Source: Streptomyces sp. DH41
GTDB taxonomy: Bacteria; Actinomycetota; Actinomycetes; Streptomycetales; Streptomycetaceae
Assembly: GCF_029813785.1 (NCBI RefSeq)
Contig: NZ_JARVKY010000017.1
Coordinates: 124,001 to 188,000 of the forward strand
DNA length: 64,000 bases
Direction: 5' to 3'
Positions 22,361 to 31,250 of the stretch are shown piece by piece. The notes beneath the pieces were generated by a model, which saw only the letters and a program-made list of their open reading frames with translations, searched no databases and had not been told where the DNA came from. The translations under genes and the position numbers were made by a program. Every line of letters begins with the position of its first letter. Position 1 is the stretch's first letter.

Positions 22361-23401
22361 TCACGTCCGTTGCCCGAACAGCTCCCGCAGCACGTCCTCC
22401 ATGGTCACCAGCCCCGCCAGCCGCCCGTCGGAGCCGATCACGGCCGCCAGGTGCGTACGGCTGCGGCGCATCGCGGTGAGCACGTCGTCCAGCGGGGTGC
22501 GCTCACGCACCCGCGCGATGGGCCGCATGTCCCGCAGCCGGAACGGCACGTCCCGCGGCGAGGCGTCCAGGGCGTCCTTCACATGCAGGTAGCCGACGAT
22601 CCGCCGCCCGTCGTCCACCACCGGGAAACGGGAGAACCCGGACTCCACCGACAGCCGCTCCAGCTGCTCCGCGGTGATGCCCACGCGCGCGTGGACGACG
22701 CGTTCCAGGGGCAGCACCACGTCCCGCACCGGTCGACGGCCCAGCTCCAGGGCGTCGTGCAGGCGCTCCTGGGCCCGGTCGTCGATCAGGCCGGCCTCAC
22801 TGGCGTCCTTCACGATCTCGGCCAGCTCGGCGTCCGTGAAGGTCGAGGAGACCTCGTCCTTCGTCTCCACCCTGAGCAGCTTGAGCAGCGCGTTCGCGAA
22901 GGTGTTGACCGTGAAGATCACGGGGCGCAGTGCCCGGGACAGCGCCACCAGCGGCGGCCCGAGGAGCAGCGCACTGCGTACCGGTTCGGCCAGGGCGACG
23001 TTCTTCGGCACCATCTCGCCGAGCAGCATGTGCAGATACGTCGCCAGCGCCAGGGCGATCACGAAGGACACCGCGTGCCCCGCGCCGGAGGGCACGCCCA
23101 CCGCGTGGAACACCGGCTCCAGCAGGTGGGCGATCGCCGGCTCCGCGACCACACCGAGGACCAGTGTGCACAGCGTGATACCCAGCTGCGCCGCCGCCAT
23201 CAGCGCCGACACATGCTCCAGACCCCACAGCACGCTCCTCGCGCGCCGGCCGCCCTCCGCCCCGGCCGCTCCCGCCGCCCCGGCTTCCATGGCCTGCTCC
23301 ACCTGGCTGCGGCGCACGGAGATCAGCGCGAACTCGGCACCCACGAAGAACGCGTTGACGACGAGCGTCGCCAGACCGATCAGCAGCTGTACCGCGGTCA
23401 C
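22361..23401 (-). CDS. CNNM/CorC-type transporter-associated protein with CBS domains (second of pair)
   Basis: A 346-residue protein. The N-terminal DUF21/CNNM membrane domain has about four segments (LIGLATLVVNAFFVGAEFAL, QLGITLCTLVLGVV, AVSFVIALALATYLHMLLGE) with the family motif GEMVPKNVALAEP. Two CBS motifs follow (about 205-345, including HARVGIT... and RTHLAAVIGSDGRLAGLVTMEDVL). There is no C-terminal CorC/HlyC domain. GTG 23401 overlaps the stop of the paralogue upstream (GTGA). CNNM proteins are linked to Mg2+ and other divalent cation efflux. Confidence 0.88.
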   Translation of the reverse strand: MTAVQLLIGLATLVVNAFFVGAEFALISVRRSQVEQAMEAGAAGAAGAEGGRRARSVLWGLEHVSALMAAAQLGITLCTLVLGVVAEPAIAHLLEPVFHAVGVPSGAGHAVSFVIALALATYLHMLLGEMVPKNVALAEPVRSALLLGPPLVALSRALRPVIFTVNTFANALLKLLRVETKDEVSSTFTDAELAEIVKDASEAGLIDDRAQERLHDALELGRRPVRDVVLPLERVVHARVGITAEQLERLSVESGFSRFPVVDDGRRIVGYLHVKDALDASPRDVPFRLRDMRPIARVRERTPLDDVLTAMRRSRTHLAAVIGSDGRLAGLVTMEDVLRELFGQRT

Positions 23402-24747
23402 CGGCCGGCCTCCCCTTCGTCCGCGTCGGCGGCGCGCGCGTCGTCGAGCGGCGCGCGCAGCAGCACCCGGGCCGCCCTGCGACCGGTGGCGTCCACGACG
23501 TCCAGCCGCCAGCCGGCGACCTCCAGAGTGTCGCCGACGGCGGGAATGTGCCCCAGCCCGGCCGCGACCAGCCCGGCGACCGTCTCGTACGGCCCCTCGG
23601 GCACCTTGAGTCCCAGCCGCGCGAGCCGGTCCACCCGCGCCGCACCGTCGGCCCGGTACAGCGCGTGGCCCTGCTCGTCGGTGCCGGCGGCGTCCAGCTC
23701 GGGCGTCTCGTGCGGGTCGTGCTCGTCCCGCACCTGGCCGACGACCTCCTCCACGATGTCCTCCAGCGTGGCCACGCCCGCCGTCCCGCCGTACTCGTCG
23801 ATCACGACGGCCATCGTGCGCCGCCCGGAGAGCCGGTCCAGGAGCCGGTCGACGGTCAGTGACTCCGGGACGAGCAGCGGCTCGCGCATCAGCTCGGCGA
23901 CCGCGATCCGGCTCCGCCGCCCGGCCGGCACCGCGAGCACGTCCTTGACGTGCGCCGTCCCGACCACGGCGTCGAGAGTGTCCTGGTAGACGGGGAACCG
24001 GGACAGCCCGGTCGCCCGCGTCGCGTTCGCCACGTCCTCGCACGTCGCCCGCGCGTCGAGGGCGACGACCTGCACGCGCGGGGTCATCACGTTCTGTGCC
24101 GTCAGGTCGGCCAGGTTCAGGGTCCGCACGAACAGCTCGGCGGTGTCGGCCTCCAACGCGCCCTCCTTGGCCGAGTGCCGGGCGAGCGCCGCCAGCTCCT
24201 GCGGCCCGCGCGCGGACGCCAGCTCCTCGGCGGGCTCCACGCCGAATCGGCGCACGATGCGGTTGGCCGTGTTGTTCAGGTGGGTGATGAAGGGCCGGAA
24301 GACGGCGCTGAACCAGCGCTGCGGACCGCCCACCCGTTTGGCCACGGCCAGTGGCGAGGAGATCGCCCAGTTCTTCGGCACCAGTTCGCCGACGATCATC
24401 AGGAAGACCGTCGACAGGGCCGTACCCAGCACCAGCGCCAGTGAGGAGGCCCCCGAGCGCGACACCCCCACGCTCCTGAGCGGCCCCGCGATCAGCGCCG
24501 CGACCGACGGCTCGGCGAGCATGCCGACCACCAGATTGGTGACCGTGATGCCGAGCTGCGCCCCGGAGAGCTGGAAGGTCAGGTTCCGTACGGCCTTCAG
24601 GGCACTCGCCGCGCCCCGCTCGCCCCGCGCCGCCGCGCGCTCCAGCTCGCCGCGCTCGACGGTGGTCAGTGAGAACTCGGCCGCGACGAAGGCGCCGCAC
24701 ACGAGTGAGAGCAGGATCGCCACCAGCAGCAGAAGCACTTCGGTCAT
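23398..24747 (-). CDS. CNNM/CorC-type protein with CBS and transporter-associated domains (first of pair)
   Basis: A 449-residue protein of the HlyC/CorC (UPF0053) family. The DUF21 membrane domain covers about residues 1-180 (VAILLSLVCGAFVAAEFSL, AQLGITVTNLVVGMLAEP, LALVLGTALSTVFLMIVGELVPKN split over two segments). The CBS pair is about 200-325 (TAQNVMTPRVQVVALD, MAVVIDEYGGTAGVATLEDI). The C-terminal CorC domain (about 345-440) includes RVDRLARLGLKVPEGPYETVAG. The family is linked to divalent cation efflux. ATG 24747 has GAGGTGACCC upstream. It is followed by a shorter paralogue with a 4-bp overlap, suggesting a heteromeric pair. Confidence 0.9.
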   Translation of the reverse strand: MTEVLLLLVAILLSLVCGAFVAAEFSLTTVERGELERAAARGERGAASALKAVRNLTFQLSGAQLGITVTNLVVGMLAEPSVAALIAGPLRSVGVSRSGASSLALVLGTALSTVFLMIVGELVPKNWAISSPLAVAKRVGGPQRWFSAVFRPFITHLNNTANRIVRRFGVEPAEELASARGPQELAALARHSAKEGALEADTAELFVRTLNLADLTAQNVMTPRVQVVALDARATCEDVANATRATGLSRFPVYQDTLDAVVGTAHVKDVLAVPAGRRSRIAVAELMREPLLVPESLTVDRLLDRLSGRRTMAVVIDEYGGTAGVATLEDIVEEVVGQVRDEHDPHETPELDAAGTDEQGHALYRADGAARVDRLARLGLKVPEGPYETVAGLVAAGLGHIPAVGDTLEVAGWRLDVVDATGRRAARVLLRAPLDDARAADADEGEAGR

Positions 24748-24878
24748 CGGGTCACCTCGGGTCCATGATCGGCCAGGACGCTGAGGCTCGCGCGACGGGG
24801 TGCGCCGGGTGAGGTGCCGGGGAGGGCGCCGGGAGGAACGCCGATGCGGACTCACTCATGCGCCGTTGCTCACACCTT

Positions 24879-25304
24879 TCAGTCGGTGAGGGGCTTCACC
24901 CAGCGTCGCCACTGTTCCTGGGGCGCGTACCCGGCCGCCCGCCAGGCATGCTGGGCCCGCTCGTTGCGCAGCAGCACCATCGCGTCCCCTCGGCGCCCGC
25001 CCAGCCCCGCGAACCGCTCCTCCGCGGCCGTGAGCAGCGCCGAGCCGATGCCCTGACGCCGGTGGTCCGGGTGCACCGCCAGCCGGTACAGATGGCACCG
25101 CCAGCCGTCGAAGCCCGCGATCACCGTGCCCACCAGGACCCCGCCCCGCTCGGCCACGATCAGCGCCTCGGGGTCGCGGGCGACCAGCCGCTCCACGCCC
25201 TCCCGGTCGTCGCTGATGCTCGTCCCCTCGGCGGCCGTCTTCCAGAAGGCCAGCACGGCGTCCAGCTCCCCGGGCCCGGCGGCCCGTACGCGCAGTTCGT
25301 TCAC
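24879..25304 (-). CDS. GNAT-family N-acetyltransferase
   Basis: A 141-residue single-domain GNAT. Motif A is LYRLAVHPDHRRQGIGSALLTAAE (acetyl-CoA pyrophosphate loop RRQGIG) and motif B has MVLLRNERAQHAWRAAGY. It transfers an acetyl group from acetyl-CoA to an amine; the substrate cannot be inferred. It is transcribed in the same direction as its neighbours but separated by about 90-130 bp on each side. Confidence 0.9.
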   Translation of the reverse strand: MNELRVRAAGPGELDAVLAFWKTAAEGTSISDDREGVERLVARDPEALIVAERGGVLVGTVIAGFDGWRCHLYRLAVHPDHRRQGIGSALLTAAEERFAGLGGRRGDAMVLLRNERAQHAWRAAGYAPQEQWRRWVKPLTD

Positions 25305-25393
25305 GTGGTGATCCCACCACGCTCGCGAGGACCACCACGCGGTATTCCGGCATGCGGACCGTCGCGGCGCGCACCGCCGCGCGGGGCCGGCCG

Positions 25394-26284
25394 TCAGGCG
25401 TCGCGCAGCGCCCGCATCACCGGAGCGAAGACCTCCATGTACGGCTCCAGCACGGTCAGGTAGGTGAAGCCGTACCGTTCGCGCTGCGCCCGTACCTGCG
25501 CGGTGATCTGCTCCAGGGTCCCGGCCAGGAAGATGGGCAGCTCCAGCACCTGGTCGGTGGTCAGGTGCGGAACGTGCTCCAGGAGGGGCTGGACGGCGGC
25601 CTCGCGGTCCTCGGTCACGACGACCGTCTGGATGAGCAGGTTCAGCTCCGCGGGCTCCTGGCGGCCCGCCGCCAGCTCCCGGTACCGGGCCACACGCTCG
25701 TCGAGCTCCTCGGCCGTGATCGGGGCGAGTTGCCCCGTCGTGCTGCCCCGCACGGTACGTCCGCCCGTGAACGCGGCGATGGCGGCGTGGCGGGCGGTCA
25801 GCTCCAGCATCCGGTCACCGTTGGCACCGATCAGCAACGGCACCCCCGGCCGCTGCACCGGCCGCGGCCGGTACTCCTCGTCGCCGAGCAGCCGCTCCAA
25901 CTCCTCGACGGTGCGCCGCAGATGGTCCACCCGCTCACCGGGTGAGCCGAACGGCAGCCCCGCCGCGTCGTGCTCCGCCCGTACGTAGCCGGTGCCGAGC
26001 CCCAGTTCCAGGCGCCCGCCCGTCAGCGCGTCCGTGGTCGCCGCCTCCCGGGCCAGCAGAGCGGGATTCCAGAAGCCCGCGTTGAGCACGAAGGTGCCCA
26101 GCCGGGGCCGCTCGGTGGCCCTGGCCGCCGCGACCAGCGCCGGGAACGGCGCCGGCATGCCGAGATGGTCCGGAACCAGGATCACGTCGTACCCGAGCTC
26201 CTCGGCCCGCCGGCATTTCGCGGCCCACTCGTCGGCGGGTGCGGACGCCATCAGATTGACGCCGAAGCGGAACGGACGCGACAT
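25394..26284 (-). CDS. LLM-class F420-dependent oxidoreductase
   Basis: A 296-residue TIM-barrel protein of the luciferase-like monooxygenase superfamily. It opens RFGVNLMASAPADEWAAKCRRAEELGYDVILVPDHLG in the pattern of this family (only parts quoted: FGVNLMA, DVILVPDH). It has GRLELGLGTGYVRAEHDAAG and PLLIGANGDRMLELTARHA near the cofactor site. Actinobacterial members usually use F420. ATG 26284 has GGAGGAGAG upstream. It is divergent from the toxin-antitoxin pair. The substrate is unknown. Confidence 0.88.
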   Translation of the reverse strand: MSRPFRFGVNLMASAPADEWAAKCRRAEELGYDVILVPDHLGMPAPFPALVAAARATERPRLGTFVLNAGFWNPALLAREAATTDALTGGRLELGLGTGYVRAEHDAAGLPFGSPGERVDHLRRTVEELERLLGDEEYRPRPVQRPGVPLLIGANGDRMLELTARHAAIAAFTGGRTVRGSTTGQLAPITAEELDERVARYRELAAGRQEPAELNLLIQTVVVTEDREAAVQPLLEHVPHLTTDQVLELPIFLAGTLEQITAQVRAQRERYGFTYLTVLEPYMEVFAPVMRALRDA

Positions 26285-26454
26285 GAACTCTCCTCCAGGG
26301 CAGGGCACTTCGGGATACCGCGAGTCAATCACCAGTGCGCGGTGGCCGCCAGCACCTTCATCCGTGAGGCACGCGGCGCGGGCGCCCGCGCCACCACCGC
26401 GCCCAGCGTGCCCCGCCCGCCGGGATTCCGCCCCGCTCGCGCAGGCCTCCGCTC

Positions 26455-26484
26455 TTGCCGCCGCTAGCGTCTCGGCGCTAGCTT
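26455..26484 (+). promoter_or_regulatory. Promoter and inverted-repeat operator of the RHH/Doc-like pair
   Basis: TTGCCG (26455-26460), an 18-bp spacer and TAGCTT (26479-26484) form a promoter 6 bp before ATG 26491, so the mRNA is probably leaderless. GCTAGCG (26463-26469) and CGCTAGC (26476-26482) form an inverted repeat over the spacer and -10 element, each arm itself containing the palindrome GCTAGC. This is the layout expected for autorepression by an RHH antitoxin. Confidence 0.6.
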
Positions 26485-26490
26485 CGAGGT

Positions 26491-26718
26491 ATGGCGAAGA
26501 CCCGGAAGGCCCAGCTGAACGTGCGGGTGGACGAGGGCACCGCCCGGGCGGCCCGCGAACGAGCGGTGGCCCGGGGGATGAGCGTCAACCGCTACATCGA
26601 GGAACTGGTCCGGCAGGACACCGGCGAGGCCGGCCACACCTTCGTGGAGGCCGCCGCCGACTTCATGCGGCAGTACGAGAAGGTGTTCGCCGAGGAGGTC
26701 GGCGAAGGCCGCGGCTGA
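26491..26718 (+). CDS. Ribbon-helix-helix antitoxin-like protein
   Basis: A 75-residue protein. Residues 5-45 form a CopG/Arc-type RHH domain: the beta strand KAQLNVRVDEG, helix A TARAARERAVARG, and helix B SVNRYIEELVRQ. The acidic C-terminal tail (EAAADFMRQYEKVFAEEVGEG) is a likely toxin-binding segment. The gene lies 17 bp upstream of a Doc-like toxin gene and starts 6 bp after a -10 element. Expected roles are operator binding and toxin neutralisation. Classical Doc toxins pair with Phd, not RHH, antitoxins. Confidence 0.82.
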   Translation: MAKTRKAQLNVRVDEGTARAARERAVARGMSVNRYIEELVRQDTGEAGHTFVEAAADFMRQYEKVFAEEVGEGRG

Positions 26719-26735
26719 GCCGTCGACGCCCCCGG

Positions 26736-27110
26736 ATGAACGACCTCACCATCGATCTCGCCTGGCTGCTCATGCTCGCCGAACAGCGCACCCCGGGAGA
26801 CCCCCAGGTCACCGACTGGGGAGCGCTCGTCGCGGCCGTCGCCCGCCACCGGGCCGAGATATTCGACACCCCCGTCTACGAGGGCCCGCACGCCCGCGCC
26901 GCCGCGCTGCTCCAGCTGCTGATCCACGTGCCCGCGCTGGAGCGCTCCAACGCCCTGTTCGCCTCCGCGGTCGCCTATGCCTACCTGGTCGCCGGCGGGG
27001 TCGAGGTCGCCACCACGCCCGAGCAGGTGCGGGACCTCGCCCTGCTGGTCAAGAGCGGTGAGGCGTCGGTCGACGAGATCGCGGACGAACTGCGCCGGTG
27101 GCGCGTGTGA
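26736..27110 (+). CDS. Doc/Fic-like toxin component with degenerate active-site motif
   Basis: A 124-residue all-helical protein resembling the short Streptomyces proteins annotated as Fic-family (death-on-curing) toxins. It opens IDLAWLLMLAEQRTPGDPQ. The segment IHVPALERSNALFASAVA lies where HxFx(D/E)GN(K/R)R is expected: the His, an acidic residue and an Asn remain, but the Gly and basic residues do not line up. AMPylation or phosphorylation activity is therefore doubtful without testing. It follows the RHH gene by 17 bp and ends 3 bp before the stop of the convergent methyltransferase gene. Confidence 0.65.
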   Translation: MNDLTIDLAWLLMLAEQRTPGDPQVTDWGALVAAVARHRAEIFDTPVYEGPHARAAALLQLLIHVPALERSNALFASAVAYAYLVAGGVEVATTPEQVRDLALLVKSGEASVDEIADELRRWRV

Positions 27111-27113
27111 CGA

Positions 27114-27803
27114 CTACGCCTCCGCCTCGGCCTCCCGCCAGGCCGTGCCGAGCACGCAGTACGAACTCGGCAGCGCCGGCCCGTTCTCCGGCATCAGCAC
27201 CCGGCGGTAGGGACCGAGCGTGAACCCCGCCTCCCGCAGCGCGGCGACCGGTTCGCGGGACAGGTGGCAACCGCCGGACAGCAAAGGCCACAGGGTCCGG
27301 TCCAGCGCGCGCTGGGTGCAGGTCATCACCCGGCCGCCGCCCCGGCCGTGCTCGAAGAACCGCAGCTCGCCGCCGGGTCGCAGCACCCTTCTCAGCTCCC
27401 CGAGCGCCCGCGGCACGTCGCGGACGCTGCACAGCACCAGCGAGACCACGGCCGCGTCGAAGGCCTCGCTCTTGACCGGCAGCGCCTCCGCCGCACCCGG
27501 CGCGACGTCGACCGGAACCCGCGCGCGCAGCGCCGCCTCCACGGCCAGGTGCCGCAGTACACGCTCCGGTTCGATGGCGACGACCTCCGAGACGGCGCCC
27601 GGGTAGTGGGAGAAGTTGAGTCCGTTGCCCGCGCCGACCTCGATCACCCGCCCGGACAGCCCGGCGAGCAGCCGTTCGCGCACGCGCCCCATGCCCATCC
27701 GGGTCTCGGCGCTCTCACTGAACCGGGCGTAGCAGCGGGCGAACAGCGGATGGTGCACGGCGTCCCGCGGCACCCCGCGGGCACGAGCGGATCGCAGCGC
27801 CAT
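27114..27803 (-). CDS. Class I SAM-dependent methyltransferase (UbiE/Methyltransf_11 type)
   Basis: A 229-residue enzyme. Motif I is VIEVGAGNGLNFSHYP (about 52-67), the post-I acidic residue is in VVAIEPERVL, motif II AFDAAVVSLVLCSVRD and motif III LRRVLRPGGELRFFEHG. This resembles the Methyltransf_11 proteins that modify lipids or small molecules. ATG 27803 has GGGAGGT upstream. It is convergent with the toxin-antitoxin pair. The substrate is unknown. Confidence 0.88.
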   Translation of the reverse strand: MALRSARARGVPRDAVHHPLFARCYARFSESAETRMGMGRVRERLLAGLSGRVIEVGAGNGLNFSHYPGAVSEVVAIEPERVLRHLAVEAALRARVPVDVAPGAAEALPVKSEAFDAAVVSLVLCSVRDVPRALGELRRVLRPGGELRFFEHGRGGGRVMTCTQRALDRTLWPLLSGGCHLSREPVAALREAGFTLGPYRRVLMPENGPALPSSYCVLGTAWREAEAEA

Positions 27804-27946
27804 GGGACCTCCCTCACGAGGCGGTGCCTTACCGCGATTGTCCCCCCTGCGAGCACCGCGCACCCACCGCGCGGACGGCTCCTTTCCGGGCGCCTCGTTC
27901 CGCCCGGGACGCGGGGCGGCGGGCCGCCCCGGAGCCGTCGCGTCGG

Positions 27947-28663
27947 TCAGGGGGCTTCCCGGGCCCGGAACGCCTCCGTGTCCCAGGTGCCCGCCAGCCG
28001 GGGCGCCAGCCATCGCGGGGCCGCCGACCGGAAGGAGGCCGGCGGGAGGGAGCCCGCCCCGGCCGGCAGGGCGCCGAGCAGGGGGGCGCCGGCCACCTCC
28101 GGAAGGTCCGCGAGATTGCAGCGCGAGGCGAGGTCCGGGGTCCCGGGCCAGCTGCCGATCACCACGCCCGGCAGCTCCAGGCCGCGGGAGCGCAGCTCAC
28201 GCGCCGTCAGTTCCGTGGTGTTCAGCGTGCCCAGCCCGGCCGAGGCCACCAACAGCACCGGCGCGCCCAGCAGTCCGGCGACGTCCGCCAGTGTCCCGCC
28301 GGCCGCGTCGAAACGGACGAGGAGCCCGCCCGCGCCCTCGACCAGCACGAGGTCGTGCTCGGTGGCCAGCTTGTCCGCGGTCTCCGCCACCTCCTCGGGA
28401 CACACCGGCGCCCGGCCGGCCCGCCGCGCGGCCGTACCCGGCGCCAGCGGCTCCGGGTAGCGGGCGACTTCGGCCGCCGTCACGGCGCCCGCGAGGCGCG
28501 CCACCTCCTGGGCGTCCCCGGGCTCGTCCGGCCGTACGCCCGTCTGCGCGGCCTTCAGCACGGCCACCGACCGGCCGTCCGCCAGCGCCGCCGCGGCGAC
28601 GGCGGCGGTCACGACCGTCTTGCCGACCTCCGTACCCGTGCCCGTGATCACCAGTACCGGCAT
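27947..28663 (-). CDS. bioD: Dethiobiotin synthetase
   Basis: A 238-residue ATP-dependent carboxylase that closes the ureido ring of dethiobiotin from 7,8-diaminopelargonate and CO2. The P-loop is VITGTGTEVGKTVVTAA (residues 4-20), KAAQTG carries the substrate Lys, and LVLVEGAGGLLVRFD is the switch region. ATG 28663 follows the bioA stop by 1 bp with GGGAGGGA upstream. It is the last gene of bioBAD. Confidence 0.95.
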   Translation of the reverse strand: MPVLVITGTGTEVGKTVVTAAVAAAALADGRSVAVLKAAQTGVRPDEPGDAQEVARLAGAVTAAEVARYPEPLAPGTAARRAGRAPVCPEEVAETADKLATEHDLVLVEGAGGLLVRFDAAGGTLADVAGLLGAPVLLVASAGLGTLNTTELTARELRSRGLELPGVVIGSWPGTPDLASRCNLADLPEVAGAPLLGALPAGAGSLPPASFRSAAPRWLAPRLAGTWDTEAFRAREAP

Positions 28664-28664
28664 G

Positions 28665-29951
28665 TCATCCCTCCCGTGCCGCCGCGCACACCGCGCGGGC
28701 GATCCGTGCCACGTCCGCGTCGTCCGTGACGTACGGCGGCATGGTGTAGACCAAATCGCGGAACGGCCGCAGCCACACACCCTCGCGTACGGCCGCCGCC
28801 GTCGCCGCCCGCATGTCGACGGCGTGGTCGAGCTGCACCACGCCGATCGCGCCGAGTACCCGTACGTCGCGCACACCCGGCGTCTCGGAGGCGGGCGCGA
28901 GGCCCTCCCGCAGGCCCGCCTCGATCCGCTTGACCTCCGCGAGCCAGTCCTGTCCGAGCAGCAGCCCGATCGACGCGCACGCCACGGCCGCCGCCAGCGG
29001 ACTGCCCATGAACGTCGGCCCGTGGGCCAGCACCGGTACCTCGCCCCGCGAAATGCCGTCGGCCACCCGGAAGGTGCACAGCGTGGCCGCCATCGTCAGG
29101 TAGCCGCCGGTCAGCGCCTTGCCCACGCACATCACGTCCGGCGTCACCGCCGCGTGCTCCGCCGCGAACAACGCGCCCGTACGCCCGAACCCGGTCGCGA
29201 TCTCGTCGAACACCAGCAGTACGCCATGCGTGTCGCAGGCCTCCCGCAGCACCCGCAGATAGGCGGGGGAGTGGAACCGCATCCCGCCGGCGCCCTGCAC
29301 CACCGGCTCGACGATCACCGCGGCCAGCTCGTCGGCGTGCCGCTCGATCAACGCGCGCAGGTGATCCGCGTACGCCTCCTCGTACTCCGCCGGCGGCGCG
29401 TCCGCGAAGACCTGGCGCGGCAGGACGCCCTGCCACAGCTCGTGCATCCCGCCCTCGGGGTCGCACACCGACATAGGCTGCCAGGTGTCACCGTGGTAGC
29501 CGCCGCGCCAGGTCAGCAGGCGCCGCTTGGCCGGGCGGCCCAGCGACCGCCAGTACTGCAGACACATCTTGACCGCCACCTCGACCGACACCGACCCCGA
29601 ATCGGCGAGGAAGACGTGCTCCAGCCCCTCGGGTGACATGTCGACAAGGAGCTTCGCCAGCCGCACGGCGGGCTCGTGGGTGATCCCGCCGAACATCACA
29701 TGGCTCATCCGCTCCAGCTGCTCGCGCGCGGCCTCGTTCAGCACCGGGTGGTTGTAGCCGTGGATCGCCGACCACCAGGACGACATCCCGTCGACGAGCT
29801 CCCCCGAGCCGTCGGCCGGCCGCAGCCGCACCCCGCTCGCCGACTCCACGACGAGCGGATCCTGCCGGCCGGGCATGGGGCCGTACGGATGCCAGACGTG
29901 CCGCCGGTCGAGCGCCAGCAGCTCGTCCACGGACAGCGCGGGCTCAGGCAT
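28665..29951 (-). CDS. bioA: Adenosylmethionine-8-amino-7-oxononanoate aminotransferase
   Basis: A 428-residue class III PLP aminotransferase that makes 7,8-diaminopelargonate. Conserved pieces include DRRHVWHPYGPM, GMSSWWSAIHGYNHP, LLTWRGGYHGDTW, LLVFDEIATGFGRTG (PLP ring Asp), and the PLP Lys in CVGKALTGGY. The length matches the family. ATG 29951 lies inside the last codons of bioB (8-bp overlap), so translation is coupled. It is the middle gene of bioBAD. Confidence 0.96.
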   Translation of the reverse strand: MPEPALSVDELLALDRRHVWHPYGPMPGRQDPLVVESASGVRLRPADGSGELVDGMSSWWSAIHGYNHPVLNEAAREQLERMSHVMFGGITHEPAVRLAKLLVDMSPEGLEHVFLADSGSVSVEVAVKMCLQYWRSLGRPAKRRLLTWRGGYHGDTWQPMSVCDPEGGMHELWQGVLPRQVFADAPPAEYEEAYADHLRALIERHADELAAVIVEPVVQGAGGMRFHSPAYLRVLREACDTHGVLLVFDEIATGFGRTGALFAAEHAAVTPDVMCVGKALTGGYLTMAATLCTFRVADGISRGEVPVLAHGPTFMGSPLAAAVACASIGLLLGQDWLAEVKRIEAGLREGLAPASETPGVRDVRVLGAIGVVQLDHAVDMRAATAAAVREGVWLRPFRDLVYTMPPYVTDDADVARIARAVCAAAREG

Positions 29952-31182
29952 TGGGCGCGAGGTCCGTTCCGGCACCACGGCGGCGTACGGCGACCAGGTC
30001 CGTACGGACTTCGCCGGCCGGCGCCGGTCCGGCGGCCGGTGCGACGCCGCGGTCCTCCGCGGCCGGGGCGGAACCGCAGGCCACGCCGCTCTCGTGCGAG
30101 CCGCAGCCTTTGCCGCTCTCGTGCGACCCGCAGGGCCCGTCGCCCTCGTGCGGTCCGCAGCCACCACCGCCCGCCGTCGCCCGGTGGCCGGGCAGGGTCA
30201 CCTGGTCGGCGCCCTCCACCTCGAAACCGGCGTCCGCGATCATCTCCAGGTCGGCATGGCCCGCCTGGCCCTCGCTGGTGAGGTAGTCGCCCAGGAAGAT
30301 GGAGTTGGCCAGATTCAGCGCGAGCGGCTGCATCGTGCGCAGGTGGACCTCGCGCCCGCCCGCGATGCGCACCTCGACGTCCGGGCAGATGAACCGCGTC
30401 ATCGCCAGGATGCGCAGGCAGCGCTGCGGGGTGAGGTGCCACTCCTTGGCCAGCGGCGTGCCCTCCATCGGGATCAGGAAGTTGACCGGCACCGAGTCCG
30501 GGTCCAGCTCCCGGAGCGAGAAGACCACGTCGACCAGGTCCTCGTCGCTCTCGCCCATGCCCGCGATGAGACCCGAGCAGGCGGACAGACCGGCCGCGTG
30601 CGCCTTGTTCACCGTGTCCACCCGGTCGGCGTACGTGTGCGTGGTCGTGATGTCCCCGTACGTCGCCTCGGACGTGTTGAGGTTGTGGTTGTAGGCGTCG
30701 GCGCCCGCCTCGCGCAGCCGCTCCGCCTGGCCGTCGGAGAGCAGGCCCAGGCAGGCGCACACCTCGACGGCCTCGTTCTGGTCCTTGATGGCCTTGATGG
30801 TGTCCGAGACCCGGTCCACGTCCCGGTCGGTCGGACCCCGTCCGCTGGCCACCAGGCACACCCGCTTGGCACCCCCGGCCACGCCCGCGGCGGCGGCCCG
30901 CGACGCCTGGTCGGGCTTCAGCCAGGTGTACTTGAGGATCTCGGCCTTGGAGCCGAGCCGCTGCGAGCAGTAGGAGCAGTCCTCGGGGCACAGGCCGGAC
31001 TTGAGGTTGACGAGGTAGTTGAGCTTCACCCGTCGGCCGAACCAGTGACGGCGTACCCTGCCCGCCGCGGCCACCACATCGAGCAGGTCGTCGTCGGAAG
31101 TGGCGAGGACGGCAAGAGCCTCCTCGCGGGTCGGCGTCTCGCGCCGAAGCCCCTTGTCCACCAGCGTGTTCAGCAGGTCCAT
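29944..31182 (-). CDS. bioB: Biotin synthase with Cys/His-rich C-terminal extension
   Basis: A 412-residue radical-SAM enzyme inserting sulfur into dethiobiotin. The [4Fe-4S] motif CPEDCSYC has Cys 65, 69 and 72. Other conserved parts are GADAYNHNLNTS, CSGLIAGMGE and VNFLIPMEGTPL. Residues 338-412 are an extra tail of 75 residues in which Cys 342, 351, 360 and 369 fall exactly nine apart, each of the first three followed by G-x-H-E (as in CGSHESGKG). It looks like a metal-binding repeat not needed for the TIM barrel. ATG 31182 is the start; the frame open upstream to 32211 lies under bioF. The gene is divergent from bioF. Confidence 0.95.
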   Translation of the reverse strand: MDLLNTLVDKGLRRETPTREEALAVLATSDDDLLDVVAAAGRVRRHWFGRRVKLNYLVNLKSGLCPEDCSYCSQRLGSKAEILKYTWLKPDQASRAAAAGVAGGAKRVCLVASGRGPTDRDVDRVSDTIKAIKDQNEAVEVCACLGLLSDGQAERLREAGADAYNHNLNTSEATYGDITTTHTYADRVDTVNKAHAAGLSACSGLIAGMGESDEDLVDVVFSLRELDPDSVPVNFLIPMEGTPLAKEWHLTPQRCLRILAMTRFICPDVEVRIAGGREVHLRTMQPLALNLANSIFLGDYLTSEGQAGHADLEMIADAGFEVEGADQVTLPGHRATAGGGGCGPHEGDGPCGSHESGKGCGSHESGVACGSAPAAEDRGVAPAAGPAPAGEVRTDLVAVRRRGAGTDLAPNA

Positions 31183-31250
31183 GAGAGCCGATCCTGTCCT
31201 ACGGGGCCACCCGGGGCCAAGGAGAGTTTGCACAACACTGACAGATCGCC

